Assembly: GCA_023424725.1 (NCBI GenBank)
Contig: JAFADQ010000416.1
Span: 1 to 9,065 of the forward strand
Direction: 5' to 3'
Source of the DNA: Bacteroidota bacterium
GTDB lineage: Bacteria > Bacteroidota > Bacteroidia > Cytophagales > Hymenobacteraceae
DNA length: 9,065 bases
The notes below the pieces were generated by a model that did not search any database, was not told where the DNA came from, and worked only from the letters and a program-made list of their open reading frames with translations. A program made the translations under genes and the position numbers. Shown here one piece after another: positions 1 through 5,413 of the stretch. How positions within the stretch are numbered: the first letter of the stretch is position 1; each line of letters opens with the position of its first letter.

Positions 1-168
1 GGTATAATTGGAGCACTTCTACCTGTAATCTTCATTTATATTCAAGTTGGAATCGTCAATGGTTTAATCTTTTTATTCATTTCCATTCCAGGCCTTATTC
101 TTGGTGGAATTATAGGAATAATGATCGCAAGGGACTTAAAACGAAACAAGTTTTACAGGAAGGCCTAA
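1..168 (+). CDS. C-terminal fragment of a small hydrophobic membrane protein (5' end outside the window)
   Basis: Frame 1 is open from the window edge to a TAA at 166-168 and gives 55 residues. Most of the fragment is strongly hydrophobic: two membrane-spanning stretches at about residues 1-17 and 21-42, separated by a short polar turn (QVGIVNG). A basic tail follows (RDLKRNKFYRKA), which by the positive-inside rule should face the cytoplasm. It is rich in Ile, Leu, Phe and Gly and clearly more AT-rich than the genes to its right. I do not recognise a family, and such short hydrophobic tails carry little diagnostic information. The stop codon overlaps the heptamer GCCTAAC (163-169); see rejected items for the integron idea. 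The only clear terminator downstream is at 346-385, beyond a hairpin array. The reading frame is convincing; the function is unknown. Confidence 0.6.
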   Translation, partial: GIIGALLPVIFIYIQVGIVNGLIFLFISIPGLILGGIIGIMIARDLKRNKFYRKA

Positions 169-179
169 CAACTGTTTCT

Positions 180-290
180 GTTCTTAGCTTCTTAACTAAG
201 AACCTGCTACTGCAAGTTTCCTAACTTGCTCCGCATAAATGCATGCTTGGAAGCATGCAGCGACGCCTCCTTAGCTAAGAAGCTAAGGAG
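180..290. repeat. Four-hairpin palindromic element with 29-base spacing
   Basis: Four inverted repeats follow one another: 180-203 (arms GTTCTTAG/CTAAGAAC), 212-229 (GCAAGTT/AACTTGC, loop TCCT), 241-258 (GCATGCTT/AAGCATGC) and 267-290 (CTCCTTAGCT/AGCTAAGGAG, loop AAGA). Their centres fall at 191.5, 220.5, 249.5 and 278.5, exactly 29 bases apart. The set is also a palindrome about position 235. The first hairpin is the reverse complement of the fourth at about 19 of 24 positions, including an uninterrupted 12-base match (183-194 with 276-287). The second resembles the reverse complement of the third at about 13 of 18 positions, and two of its differences are paired changes that keep the stem. 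It could fold as DNA cruciforms, as four RNA hairpins, or as a branched structure closed by the 12-base stem. There is no coding capacity. It is probably an interspersed palindromic (REP-like) element; an RNA role is possible but unproven. Confidence 0.75.
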
Positions 291-345
291 AGTTTGCGCT
301 TCTTTTCATAGTTCTTCCTATAATCTGTTCAATCCTGTAATAGAC

Positions 346-385
346 AAAAAACGGGCGCCGCATTACCCTGTGGCGCCCGTTTTTT
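346..385. terminator. Strong bidirectional intrinsic terminator
   Basis: A perfect 14-base stem pairs AAAAAACGGGCGCC (346-359) with GGCGCCCGTTTTTT (372-385). The loop is at 360-371 and can close further by a G-T and a C-G pair. The GC core flanked by A on the left and T on the right makes it a terminator on either strand. It can end plus-strand transcription from the gene that stops at 168 and minus-strand transcription from the oxidoreductase whose stop is at 713, although both lie more than 150 bases away with repeats between. Confidence 0.88.
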
Positions 386-461
386 TGCCTGTTACAGCCT
401 AAATCTTTGTTATCAATCCGCTTAAATCGAGTCTGCTATAACGAAGCCTTACCGTAAAAAA

Positions 462-614
462 GAACCTGTCATTGCGAGCGATAGTGTGGCAATCTGGCAA
501 CGATGTGAGAGAATTAAACGGTTACCTAACCTGCAACGGCCAAAAAAGCACGCGTAACAAACTAAATGCTGCACTCCACCCGATTGCCACGCTATCGCTC
601 GCAATGACAGGTTC
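462..614. repeat. 153-base element with near-identical 36-base inverted ends (ATTGCGAGCG type)
   Basis: The arm 462-497 and the reverse complement of 579-614 agree at 34 of 36 positions; the differences are T/C at 485 and T/G at 495. Each arm starts GAACCTGTCATTGCGAGCG and contains ATTGC and GCAAT, so each can also fold on its own. The 81-base middle (498-578) has no convincing gene. Words of the form CATTGCGAGCG...GGCAATC are, from general knowledge, very common interspersed palindromic repeats in Bacteroidota chromosomes. I see no target-site duplication and no transposase. Short open frames crossing it are composed of repeat sequence and are not called. It may contribute to ending transcription between the two converging genes. 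Confidence 0.8.
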
Positions 615-685
615 GGGTGGGCGGTGGATGTTACACGATGTGAGTACACAAATGAGGACGCAGTTTGCAATTCCTCAGGTTTGCA

Positions 686-722
686 CCTCTTCAACCCTTC
701 AACCTTCAATCCTCAATCTTCC
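686..722. repeat. Degenerate tandem repeat overlapping the 3' end of the oxidoreductase gene
   Basis: On the plus strand the stretch reads as loosely repeated 7-8 base units of the type CTTCAACC, CTTCAACC, TTCAATCC, TCAATCTTCC. On the minus strand it is a purine-rich run of GGTTGAA-like units. It covers the stop codon (713-715) and the last two or three codons of the oxidoreductase, so the acidic end EEED merges into repeat sequence. Such pyrimidine-rich tandem tails are frequent in intergenic DNA of this phylum. Confidence 0.5.
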
Positions 723-2260
723 TCTTCTACCCTTCCCAAATCTCTGTTCGCCGGGCCGGTCACCACTTTGCCCAGCGGGTCGAAACGGGAGCCGTGGCAG
801 GGGCAGTCCCAGCTTTTTTCGAGCGGGTTCCAGTTTACCACGCAGCCCAAATGGGTGCAGAGGGCAGAGCACTCGAAGGTTTTGCCCTGCGGATCTTTGT
901 ACACGGCAATTTTCTTCAGGCCGCGGCGCATAACTGCTCCCGAGCCGGGCGCGATTTCGTCGGGGCTGCTTACATCGCCGGGCGTAACCAGGTCGGTGTA
1001 ATCGGCGGCTACCATGGCATTCTCTTTCAGGAATTCTTTTATTGGCTCGGGTTTCAGGGTTATGCGGCTGGGGTCGTAGAGTTGTTGCCAGGGGTTGGGG
1101 CGGCCTTGTATCAGGTCGGTAATCAGCATTCCGCCAATGGTGGCGTGCGTCATGCCGTGGCCCGAATCGCCGGTGATGATGTACACATTATCGTCGTCCA
1201 TTGGGTTGCGGCCGATAAAGCCCAGCAGATCTACGGGTTCCATTACCTGCCCGCTCCAGCGGTACTCAAATCCTTCTATGCTCGGGAAATTTTGCACGGC
1301 CCATTCTTCCAGGCAGCGCAAACGTTCGTGCGGGTTGCTGTCGTGGCCGGTTTTGTGGTCTTCTCCGCCAATAATTAAAATATCGTACAGATCTTCCTGC
1401 CCCGGCGCGGGCTGCAGGCGTATGTAGTGGTACGGATCGGAAGTATCCCAATACAAAGCTTTGGTAACGGAGCCTTTCGGCACCCGCGCGCCCACAACAT
1501 AGGTGCGGTACGGCGCCTGCTTGGTGTGCATCACCACAAGGTCGTTTACGGGTGTGTGGGTGGCCATTACAATGGCTTTCGCATCTACCACCGGTCCGTG
1601 ACTGGTAATAGCTTCGGCACGCTCGCCGCCCTTCACTTCTTTTACGTGGGTGTTACAGTAAATTTCGCCGCCCATGCGGGTTATGGCTTCTGCAAGCCCG
1701 CTTAAATATTTCAGAATATGAAACTGGCCCTGGTTTGGGAATTTAAGGCAAGGCCCGGTTTTAAACCCATCGGCTCCGGCATCGGCCAAAAACTGCACAT
1801 CCAGCAAACCGGCGCGGTGAGCGGCTTCCAGCTCGTCGCGCAGCTCTTTTTCGTCGCGGCCGGGCAGTAGAAACAAGTAGCCATCAAGCCTGGTAAAATC
1901 GCAATTTATATTCTCTTTTTTGCAGATCTCTTCTATCTTATCTATCGCGGCGCTATGGCTGTGGGCGGCATTTTTTGCCCCGTCTGCGCCAAAAAGTTTC
2001 TCTAACGTAAAGTACCTGTCGTCTAAGGCGTTGGATAAGTGCGCGGTGGTGCGGCCGGTTTCTCCGCTGCCGATCATGCCGTCTTCCAGCACAACCACTT
2101 TTTTGCCCTCCGCAGCCAATAAATACGCCGTGGTAAGGCCGGCAATGCCCGCGCCCACAATGCATACATCGCAGTGCGTACTGTCCATTAATGCCTCGTA
2201 GTTGGGCATCTGTTGCCGGCGCATCCAGATAGAAGAAGTAGAGCCTGAAGATTGGTTCAT
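713..2260 (-). CDS. FAD-dependent oxidoreductase with C-terminal Rieske [2Fe-2S] domain
   Basis: 515 residues. The N-terminal two thirds is a D-amino-acid-oxidase-type FAD-binding fold: dinucleotide motif GAGIAG at 36-41, an acidic residue ending the second strand (E59), and a C-terminal FAD segment (ITGDSGHGMTHATIGG) near 362-377. The last ~90 residues are a Rieske domain with CTHLGC (468-473) and CPCHGS (486-491). C468, H470, C486 and H489 are the predicted cluster ligands; C473 and C488 match the disulfide pair of bc1/b6f-type Rieske proteins. Length and order match proteins such as Bacillus YhfW (about 510 residues). The likely role is a cytoplasmic flavin enzyme passing electrons through its own cluster; substrate and partner are unknown, and I see no signal peptide or membrane segment. 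I chose the ATG at 2258-2260 because the SGSTSSIWM segment before the Rossmann fold looks typical of the family; Met 13, 18 and 25 are alternatives. There is no Shine-Dalgarno sequence. It is divergent from lptB and appears monocistronic. Confidence 0.93.
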   Translation of the reverse strand: MNQSSGSTSSIWMRRQQMPNYEALMDSTHCDVCIVGAGIAGLTTAYLLAAEGKKVVVLEDGMIGSGETGRTTAHLSNALDDRYFTLEKLFGADGAKNAAHSHSAAIDKIEEICKKENINCDFTRLDGYLFLLPGRDEKELRDELEAAHRAGLLDVQFLADAGADGFKTGPCLKFPNQGQFHILKYLSGLAEAITRMGGEIYCNTHVKEVKGGERAEAITSHGPVVDAKAIVMATHTPVNDLVVMHTKQAPYRTYVVGARVPKGSVTKALYWDTSDPYHYIRLQPAPGQEDLYDILIIGGEDHKTGHDSNPHERLRCLEEWAVQNFPSIEGFEYRWSGQVMEPVDLLGFIGRNPMDDDNVYIITGDSGHGMTHATIGGMLITDLIQGRPNPWQQLYDPSRITLKPEPIKEFLKENAMVAADYTDLVTPGDVSSPDEIAPGSGAVMRRGLKKIAVYKDPQGKTFECSALCTHLGCVVNWNPLEKSWDCPCHGSRFDPLGKVVTGPANRDLGRVEEED

Positions 2261-2319
2261 AGTGTTTTTTTATAGTATTGAGTAGTGAGTATTGGGACTT
2301 TTGTTTACAAACGCTTTCC

Positions 2320-2419
2320 CTCGCTCGCATCTTGCGAGTGTGAGTTATTTAGCGGCATCTTGCCGCACGTGTAAAGGCCAGAGGCCAGCCGCAGCCCACA
2401 CTCGCCAGAGGCGAGCGAG
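2320..2419. repeat. Four-hairpin palindromic element, A-B-B'-A' layout
   Basis: Hairpins: A 2324-2338 (CTCGCA/TGCGAG, loop TCT), B 2352-2366 (GCGGCA/TGCCGC, loop TCT), B' 2376-2386 (GGCC/GGCC, loop AGA) and A' 2401-2415 (CTCGCC/GGCGAG, loop AGA). The left end 2320-2342 equals the reverse complement of 2397-2419 at 21 of 23 positions. The two differences are the A-T pair closing the TCT loop in A, which is a C-G pair in A'. The same paired exchange separates the core of B (GGCATCTTGCC) from the reverse complement of B' (GGCCTCTGGCC). The element sits about 60 bases upstream of the oxidoreductase start and about 180 bases upstream of lptB. It has no coding capacity and is probably a REP/BIME-like interspersed element. 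Confidence 0.78.
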
Positions 2420-2455
2420 AGAAACGTTGGCTGTGGCGCATAGTTTCTTCAAAAC

Positions 2456-2480
2456 CTTCCAGCGTGCTTGCACCTGGAAG
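2456..2480. repeat. Isolated hairpin upstream of lptB
   Basis: CTTCCAG (2456-2462) pairs with CTGGAAG (2474-2480). After one unpaired C (2463) the stem continues with GTG (2464-2466) and CAC (2471-2473) around the loop CTTG. No T-run follows, so it is not a standard terminator. It lies between the four-hairpin element and the lptB start and could belong to the lptB leader or to a larger repeat unit. Confidence 0.5.
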
Positions 2481-2601
2481 CGTTTACAAGCAGCCGTAAA
2501 TCCTGCAACCTATTTGAACGGAAACGTTGGTTTGAAGTTTGGAAAAAGCCAATATTCAGCCAATCATATCGCGGGCCGCTGTTTTTACGTATTTTTGAAC
2601 G

Positions 2602-3333
2602 ATGATTCTGAGAGCCGAAAATTTATTTAAGAAATACAAAGCCCGCACCGTGGTAAACGATGTATCGGTAGAGGTGCACCAGGGCGAAATTGTGGGGCTG
2701 CTTGGCCCGAACGGAGCCGGAAAAACCACCTCGTTTTACATGATCGTGGGATTGGTAAAACCTAATTCGGGCAAAATTTACCTCGACGATACCGAAATCA
2801 CCTACATGCCCATGTACCAGCGCGCGCGCCTCGGCGTGGGCTATCTGGCGCAGGAAGCCTCGGTGTTCCGGAACCTGACGGTTGAAGAGAACGTGCTCTC
2901 GGTGCTGGAAATGACAAATATGCCCAAGAAAGCGCAGCGCGAAAAAACAGATATGCTGCTGGAGGAATTCAGCCTCACGCATGTGCGCAAAAACAAAGGC
3001 ATGGTGCTTAGCGGTGGCGAGCGCCGCCGTACCGAAATTGCCCGCGCCCTTGCCGTAGATCCAAGCTTTGTGCTTCTGGATGAGCCTTTTGCCGGCGTAG
3101 ACCCAATAGCGGTAGAAGAAATTCAGGGCATCGTTGCCAAACTCAAAAACAAAAACATAGGCATTCTCATCACAGATCACAACGTAAACGAAACCCTCTC
3201 TATTACAGACCGCGCTTATCTGTTGTTCGAAGGAAAAATATTAAAGCAGGGCACCGCCGAAGAACTCGCCGCCGACGAGCAAGTGCGCCGTGTGTATTTG
3301 GGTAAGCATTTTGAGTTGAAGCGGAAGATATAA
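2602..3333 (+). CDS. lptB: LPS export ABC transporter ATP-binding protein LptB
   Basis: 243 residues, the usual LptB length. All ABC ATPase motifs are in order: Walker A GPNGAGKTT (35-43), Q-loop Q84 in YLAQEASVF, signature LSGGERRRTEIARAL (136-150), Walker B FVLLDEPF (156-163), D-loop AGVD (164-167) and switch histidine H193 in ITDHNV. The signature region and the start ILRAENLFKKY are typical of LptB rather than of other ABC ATPases. By family knowledge it is the cytoplasmic ATPase dimer that powers LptFG in extracting lipopolysaccharide from the inner membrane and moving it along the Lpt bridge to the outer membrane; LptF, LptG and LptC are not in this window. The ATG at 2602 is the only plausible start. 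No Shine-Dalgarno sequence is visible, and the A/T-rich bases TATTTTTG lie immediately upstream (2590-2597). The gene ends in AT-rich repeats without an obvious intrinsic terminator. Confidence 0.95.
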   Translation: MILRAENLFKKYKARTVVNDVSVEVHQGEIVGLLGPNGAGKTTSFYMIVGLVKPNSGKIYLDDTEITYMPMYQRARLGVGYLAQEASVFRNLTVEENVLSVLEMTNMPKKAQREKTDMLLEEFSLTHVRKNKGMVLSGGERRRTEIARALAVDPSFVLLDEPFAGVDPIAVEEIQGIVAKLKNKNIGILITDHNVNETLSITDRAYLLFEGKILKQGTAEELAADEQVRRVYLGKHFELKRKI

Positions 3334-3339
3334 ATGTGT

Positions 3340-3367
3340 AGATGTGCAGATTTTAGATGTGCAGATT
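3340..3367. repeat. Tandem AGATGTGCAGATT repeats, left copy of an outer inverted pair
   Basis: AGATGTGCAGATT occurs twice, at 3340-3352 and 3355-3367, starting 6 bases after the lptB stop codon. Its exact reverse complement lies at 3848-3860, just before the GH3 gene. Short tandem arrays of ATGTGCAG words are, from general knowledge, common in intergenic regions of Bacteroidota. Confidence 0.75.
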
Positions 3368-3423
3368 GTTTGTTGATGTTTGTGGAGGTTTGTTAGAAAA
3401 TAAAAGTGGAGCCTCCGGCCAGT

Positions 3424-3663
3424 GTTTTACCCCTCTCCCAACCTCTCACCAAGGGAGCTACGAATATGACACATATTTTCAACTTTAAAAACTTAACCGC
3501 AAAGCACGCAAAGTTTTAAAAATGAGCAGAAGTCTTTCCTTCATTTTTCCTGAGCTATTCTTTTTCTCCGCGCTCTTTGCGGTTTCCTTCGCGTACTTTG
3601 CGGTTAAAATAGTTGTGTCATAATCGTAGCCCAATGGGGAGAGGTTAGGGAGAGGGGTAAAAC
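3424..3663. repeat. 240-base element with 50-base inverted ends
   Basis: The left end 3424-3473 and the reverse complement of 3614-3663 are nearly the same. The outer 16 bases (GTTTTACCCCTCTCCC) match perfectly, AACCTCTC follows with a one-base offset, and the inner part (CTACGA, one difference, TATGACACA) matches at 15 of 16 positions. A middle stretch of about 10 bases has diverged. The interior carries a second, different inverted repeat. Compact size, long terminal inverted repeats and no coding capacity are MITE-like, but I see no target-site duplication at either border. It may also be a pile-up of common intergenic repeats of the CCCTCTCCC class. Confidence 0.7.
3493..3607. repeat. Inner inverted repeat of AACCGCAAAG words
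   Basis: TTAACCGCAAAGCACGC (3493-3509) and the reverse complement of 3591-3607 differ at one of 17 positions. A third copy of the core CCGCAAAG is present as its complement at 3575-3582. This lies wholly inside the 3424-3663 element. Words of the type ACCGCAAAG..CGC are widespread repeats in Bacteroidota intergenic DNA (general knowledge). No gene is contained. Confidence 0.65.
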
Positions 3664-3824
3664 AATCTGAGAAGCACCAATTATTATACTTCTCTAACAG
3701 CACATCCCAAAAATTGTGTTCAACAATAATAACAAAAACCTGCGGTAGCCAAAAAACCATGCATCAGAGATAAAATTTCGCGTATCTTTCAACCAATAAA
3801 AAAAACAAGCAACAATTAACAACA

Positions 3825-3860
3825 AATCTGCACATTTGCACATCTATAATCTGCACATCT
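3825..3860. repeat. AATCTGCACATCT repeats abutting the GH3 start codon
   Basis: Three partial to full copies are seen: AATCTGCACAT (3825-3835), TTGCACATCT (3836-3845) and AATCTGCACATCT (3848-3860). The last is the exact reverse complement of the AGATGTGCAGATT copies at 3340-3367, so the pair encloses the whole 3334-3865 gap. Only five bases separate the array from the ATG at 3866, so it forms the upstream region where a ribosome binding site would lie. Confidence 0.72.
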
Positions 3861-3865
3861 AAACC

Positions 3866-5389
3866 ATGTTCCTTTTTTCTGCGCCGTTTAATTTCCTGCT
3901 GAAGTCTGTTATGCGGCAGCGCATGAGCGGCATTAACCGCATGCGCGAGCAACCGCTGGAGGTGCAGGAGCAATTGTTCAAAAACCTGCTGCAAAGGGCA
4001 AAAAACACCGAATGGGGGCAGAAATATAAATACTCAGAAATCCACAACCAGCAGCAATTCTCCGAGCGCGTGCCCAGCGCTACCTACGAAGAGTTTTTCC
4101 CGCTGATAGAGCGGGTAATGCGCGGCGAAAAAAATGTTACCTGGCCGGGGCAAATTAAGTGGTTCTCTAAATCGTCGGGCACAACAAATGCGCGCAGCAA
4201 GTTTATTCCGGTTACCAAAGAATCGCTGGAACAAGGCCACTACCGCGCCGGCAAAGACCTGCTGGCCATGTACACCGATATGTACCCGCAGCACAAATTG
4301 TTTACCGGCAAAGGTTTATCTCTCGGCGGAAGCCACCAGCCAAACGAGCTGCAACCCGATAGCCGCTACGGCGATGTATCGGCGGTGATTATGGAGAATT
4401 TGCCGGGCTGGGCACAAGCAATACGGGCTCCGGAATTACCTATTGCGCTGATGGATAAATGGGAAGAAAAGATACAGCGTATTATAGAAACCACGCAGCA
4501 CGAAAACATCACCAGCCTGGCAGGCGTGCCCACCTGGACGTATGTGCTCATTCATAAAATGCTGGAGGCTACGGGCAAAAAATACATACGCGAGGTGTGG
4601 CCAAACTTAGAGTTGTTTGCCCATGGCGCCGTTGCTTTTGGCCCTTACAGGCAGGTGTTTAAAGACCTTATTCCACAGCCCGGCATGCATTACATGGAGC
4701 AATACAACGCCTCCGAGGGGTTTTTCGGGATACAAGACCAGCGCGATTCTGAGGATATGCTGCTGCTGCTTAACCACGGCGTATATTACGAGTTTATCCC
4801 GATAGAGCAGGTAGATTACGAGCAGCCAAAAACCATAAGTTTAGCAGATGTGAAGTTAGGCGAAAGCTACGCGCTTATGATCTCGACCAACTCGGGTTTG
4901 TGGCGCTACCGCATTGGCGATACCGTAAAATTCACCAGCATTTCGCCGTACAGAATACGCATAACAGGCCGCACCAAGCACTTTATAAATGCCTTCGGCG
5001 AAGAAGTGGTGGTAGAAAACGCCGAAGCCGCCATTGCCGAAGCCAGCGAAAAAACCCACGCTTTGGTTACCGATTTCACGGCCGCGCCGGTTTATTTGGA
5101 GGGCGGAAAACGTGGCGGGCACGAGTGGCTGATAGAGTTTAAAAAAGCGCCCGATAACTTCGGCAGGTTTATAGAAGTGCTGGACCAAAAACTGCGCGAA
5201 ATTAACTCCGACTACGACGCCAAACGGCAAAACGACCTGGCTTTGGCGCTGCCACAGGTAAAAATGGTGCCCACAGGTACGTTTTATGAGTGGATGCGCA
5301 GCAAAAACAAACTCGGCGGCCAGCACAAAGTGCCCCGTTTATACAATACACGCGAAATTGTAGAGGAGATATTGAAAATTATCGGTTAA
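3866..5389 (+). CDS. GH3-family (auxin-responsive promoter family) acyl-adenylating enzyme
   Basis: 507 residues, close to the usual GH3 length of 500-600. The ANL-superfamily ATP/AMP-binding elements are in order: SSGTT at 103-107 (phosphate loop), YNASEG at 280-285 (matching the YxxSE adenine/Mg motif), LWRYRIGDTV at 345-354 and GRTKHFINAFGEEV at 368-381 at the hinge, then a small C-terminal domain with the lysine-containing NKLGGQHKVPRL at 481-492. In plants GH3 enzymes adenylate acyl acids such as jasmonate or auxin and join them to an amino acid. Bacterial members keep the fold but their substrates are mostly unknown, so I infer only an ATP-dependent adenylation or ligation. No signal peptide is convincing; the first ~15 residues are mildly hydrophobic. 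The 200 bases before the gene (3664-3865) are AT-rich, and repeats run almost to the ATG. The small membrane protein gene follows after 24 bases, suggesting one transcript. Confidence 0.92.
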   Translation: MFLFSAPFNFLLKSVMRQRMSGINRMREQPLEVQEQLFKNLLQRAKNTEWGQKYKYSEIHNQQQFSERVPSATYEEFFPLIERVMRGEKNVTWPGQIKWFSKSSGTTNARSKFIPVTKESLEQGHYRAGKDLLAMYTDMYPQHKLFTGKGLSLGGSHQPNELQPDSRYGDVSAVIMENLPGWAQAIRAPELPIALMDKWEEKIQRIIETTQHENITSLAGVPTWTYVLIHKMLEATGKKYIREVWPNLELFAHGAVAFGPYRQVFKDLIPQPGMHYMEQYNASEGFFGIQDQRDSEDMLLLLNHGVYYEFIPIEQVDYEQPKTISLADVKLGESYALMISTNSGLWRYRIGDTVKFTSISPYRIRITGRTKHFINAFGEEVVVENAEAAIAEASEKTHALVTDFTAAPVYLEGGKRGGHEWLIEFKKAPDNFGRFIEVLDQKLREINSDYDAKRQNDLALALPQVKMVPTGTFYEWMRSKNKLGGQHKVPRLYNTREIVEEILKIIG

Positions 5390-5413
5390 ATTTCCTGTTC
5401 AAACCGCACCACC

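Larger units (their letters stand above)
2261..2601. other. Divergent intergenic region (oxidoreductase / lptB)
   Basis: These 341 bases must hold the promoters of both flanking genes. I could not find a convincing -33 TTTG plus -7 TAnnTTTG pair for either one. Most of the region is inverted-repeat sequence: the four-hairpin element at 2320-2419 and the hairpin at 2456-2480. Related words surround them. GTTTACAA occurs at 2303-2310 and 2482-2489; AAACGCTT (2309-2316) is the reverse complement of 2478-2485; GAAACGTTGG occurs at 2421-2430 and exactly 100 bases later at 2521-2530. The full repetitive unit may therefore run from about 2300 to 2490. No credible reading frame is present. Confidence 0.6.

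Noticed and set aside
163..169. GCCTAAC overlapping the stop codon of the first gene, resembling the first core of an integron attC site (RYYYAAC), with a hairpin array following
   Set aside because: No matching second core (GTTRRRY, e.g. GTTAGGC) occurs before the terminator at 346, and the structure downstream is four separate hairpins, unlike the single long attC fold. One seven-base match after a stop codon is expected by chance.
180..290. CRISPR-like array, because of the regular 29-base pitch
   Set aside because: The units share symmetry but not sequence; there are no direct repeats, no spacers and no cas genes nearby.
449..709. 86-codon minus-strand open frame and overlapping plus-strand frames
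   Set aside because: They are built from the two arms of the 462-614 inverted repeat and the low-complexity tail, with no protein-like features.
665..1378. 237-codon plus-strand open frame
   Set aside because: It lies antisense to the oxidoreductase, whose motifs are unmistakable; the frame is open only because of the codon bias of the real gene.
2292..2630. 112-codon plus-strand open frame across the divergent gap into lptB
   Set aside because: It runs through the hairpin element, has compositional noise with many Arg/Ala/Cys residues, and overlaps the lptB start in another frame.
2623..3180. 185-codon minus-strand open frame
   Set aside because: It is antisense within lptB, which has every ABC ATPase motif.
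3408..3419. GGAG/CTCC pairing after lptB as a terminator
   Set aside because: The arms are separated by a single base, so no hairpin can form, and no T-run follows.
3485..3760. 91-codon minus-strand open frame in the lptB-GH3 gap
   Set aside because: Its sequence is a translation of the AACCGCAAAG and CCCTCTCCC repeat layers; such repeat-derived peptides are common annotation artefacts.
3783..3790. TATCTTTC as a -7 promoter element for the GH3 gene
   Set aside because: It misses the final G of TAnnTTTG and there is no TTTG about 20 bases upstream.
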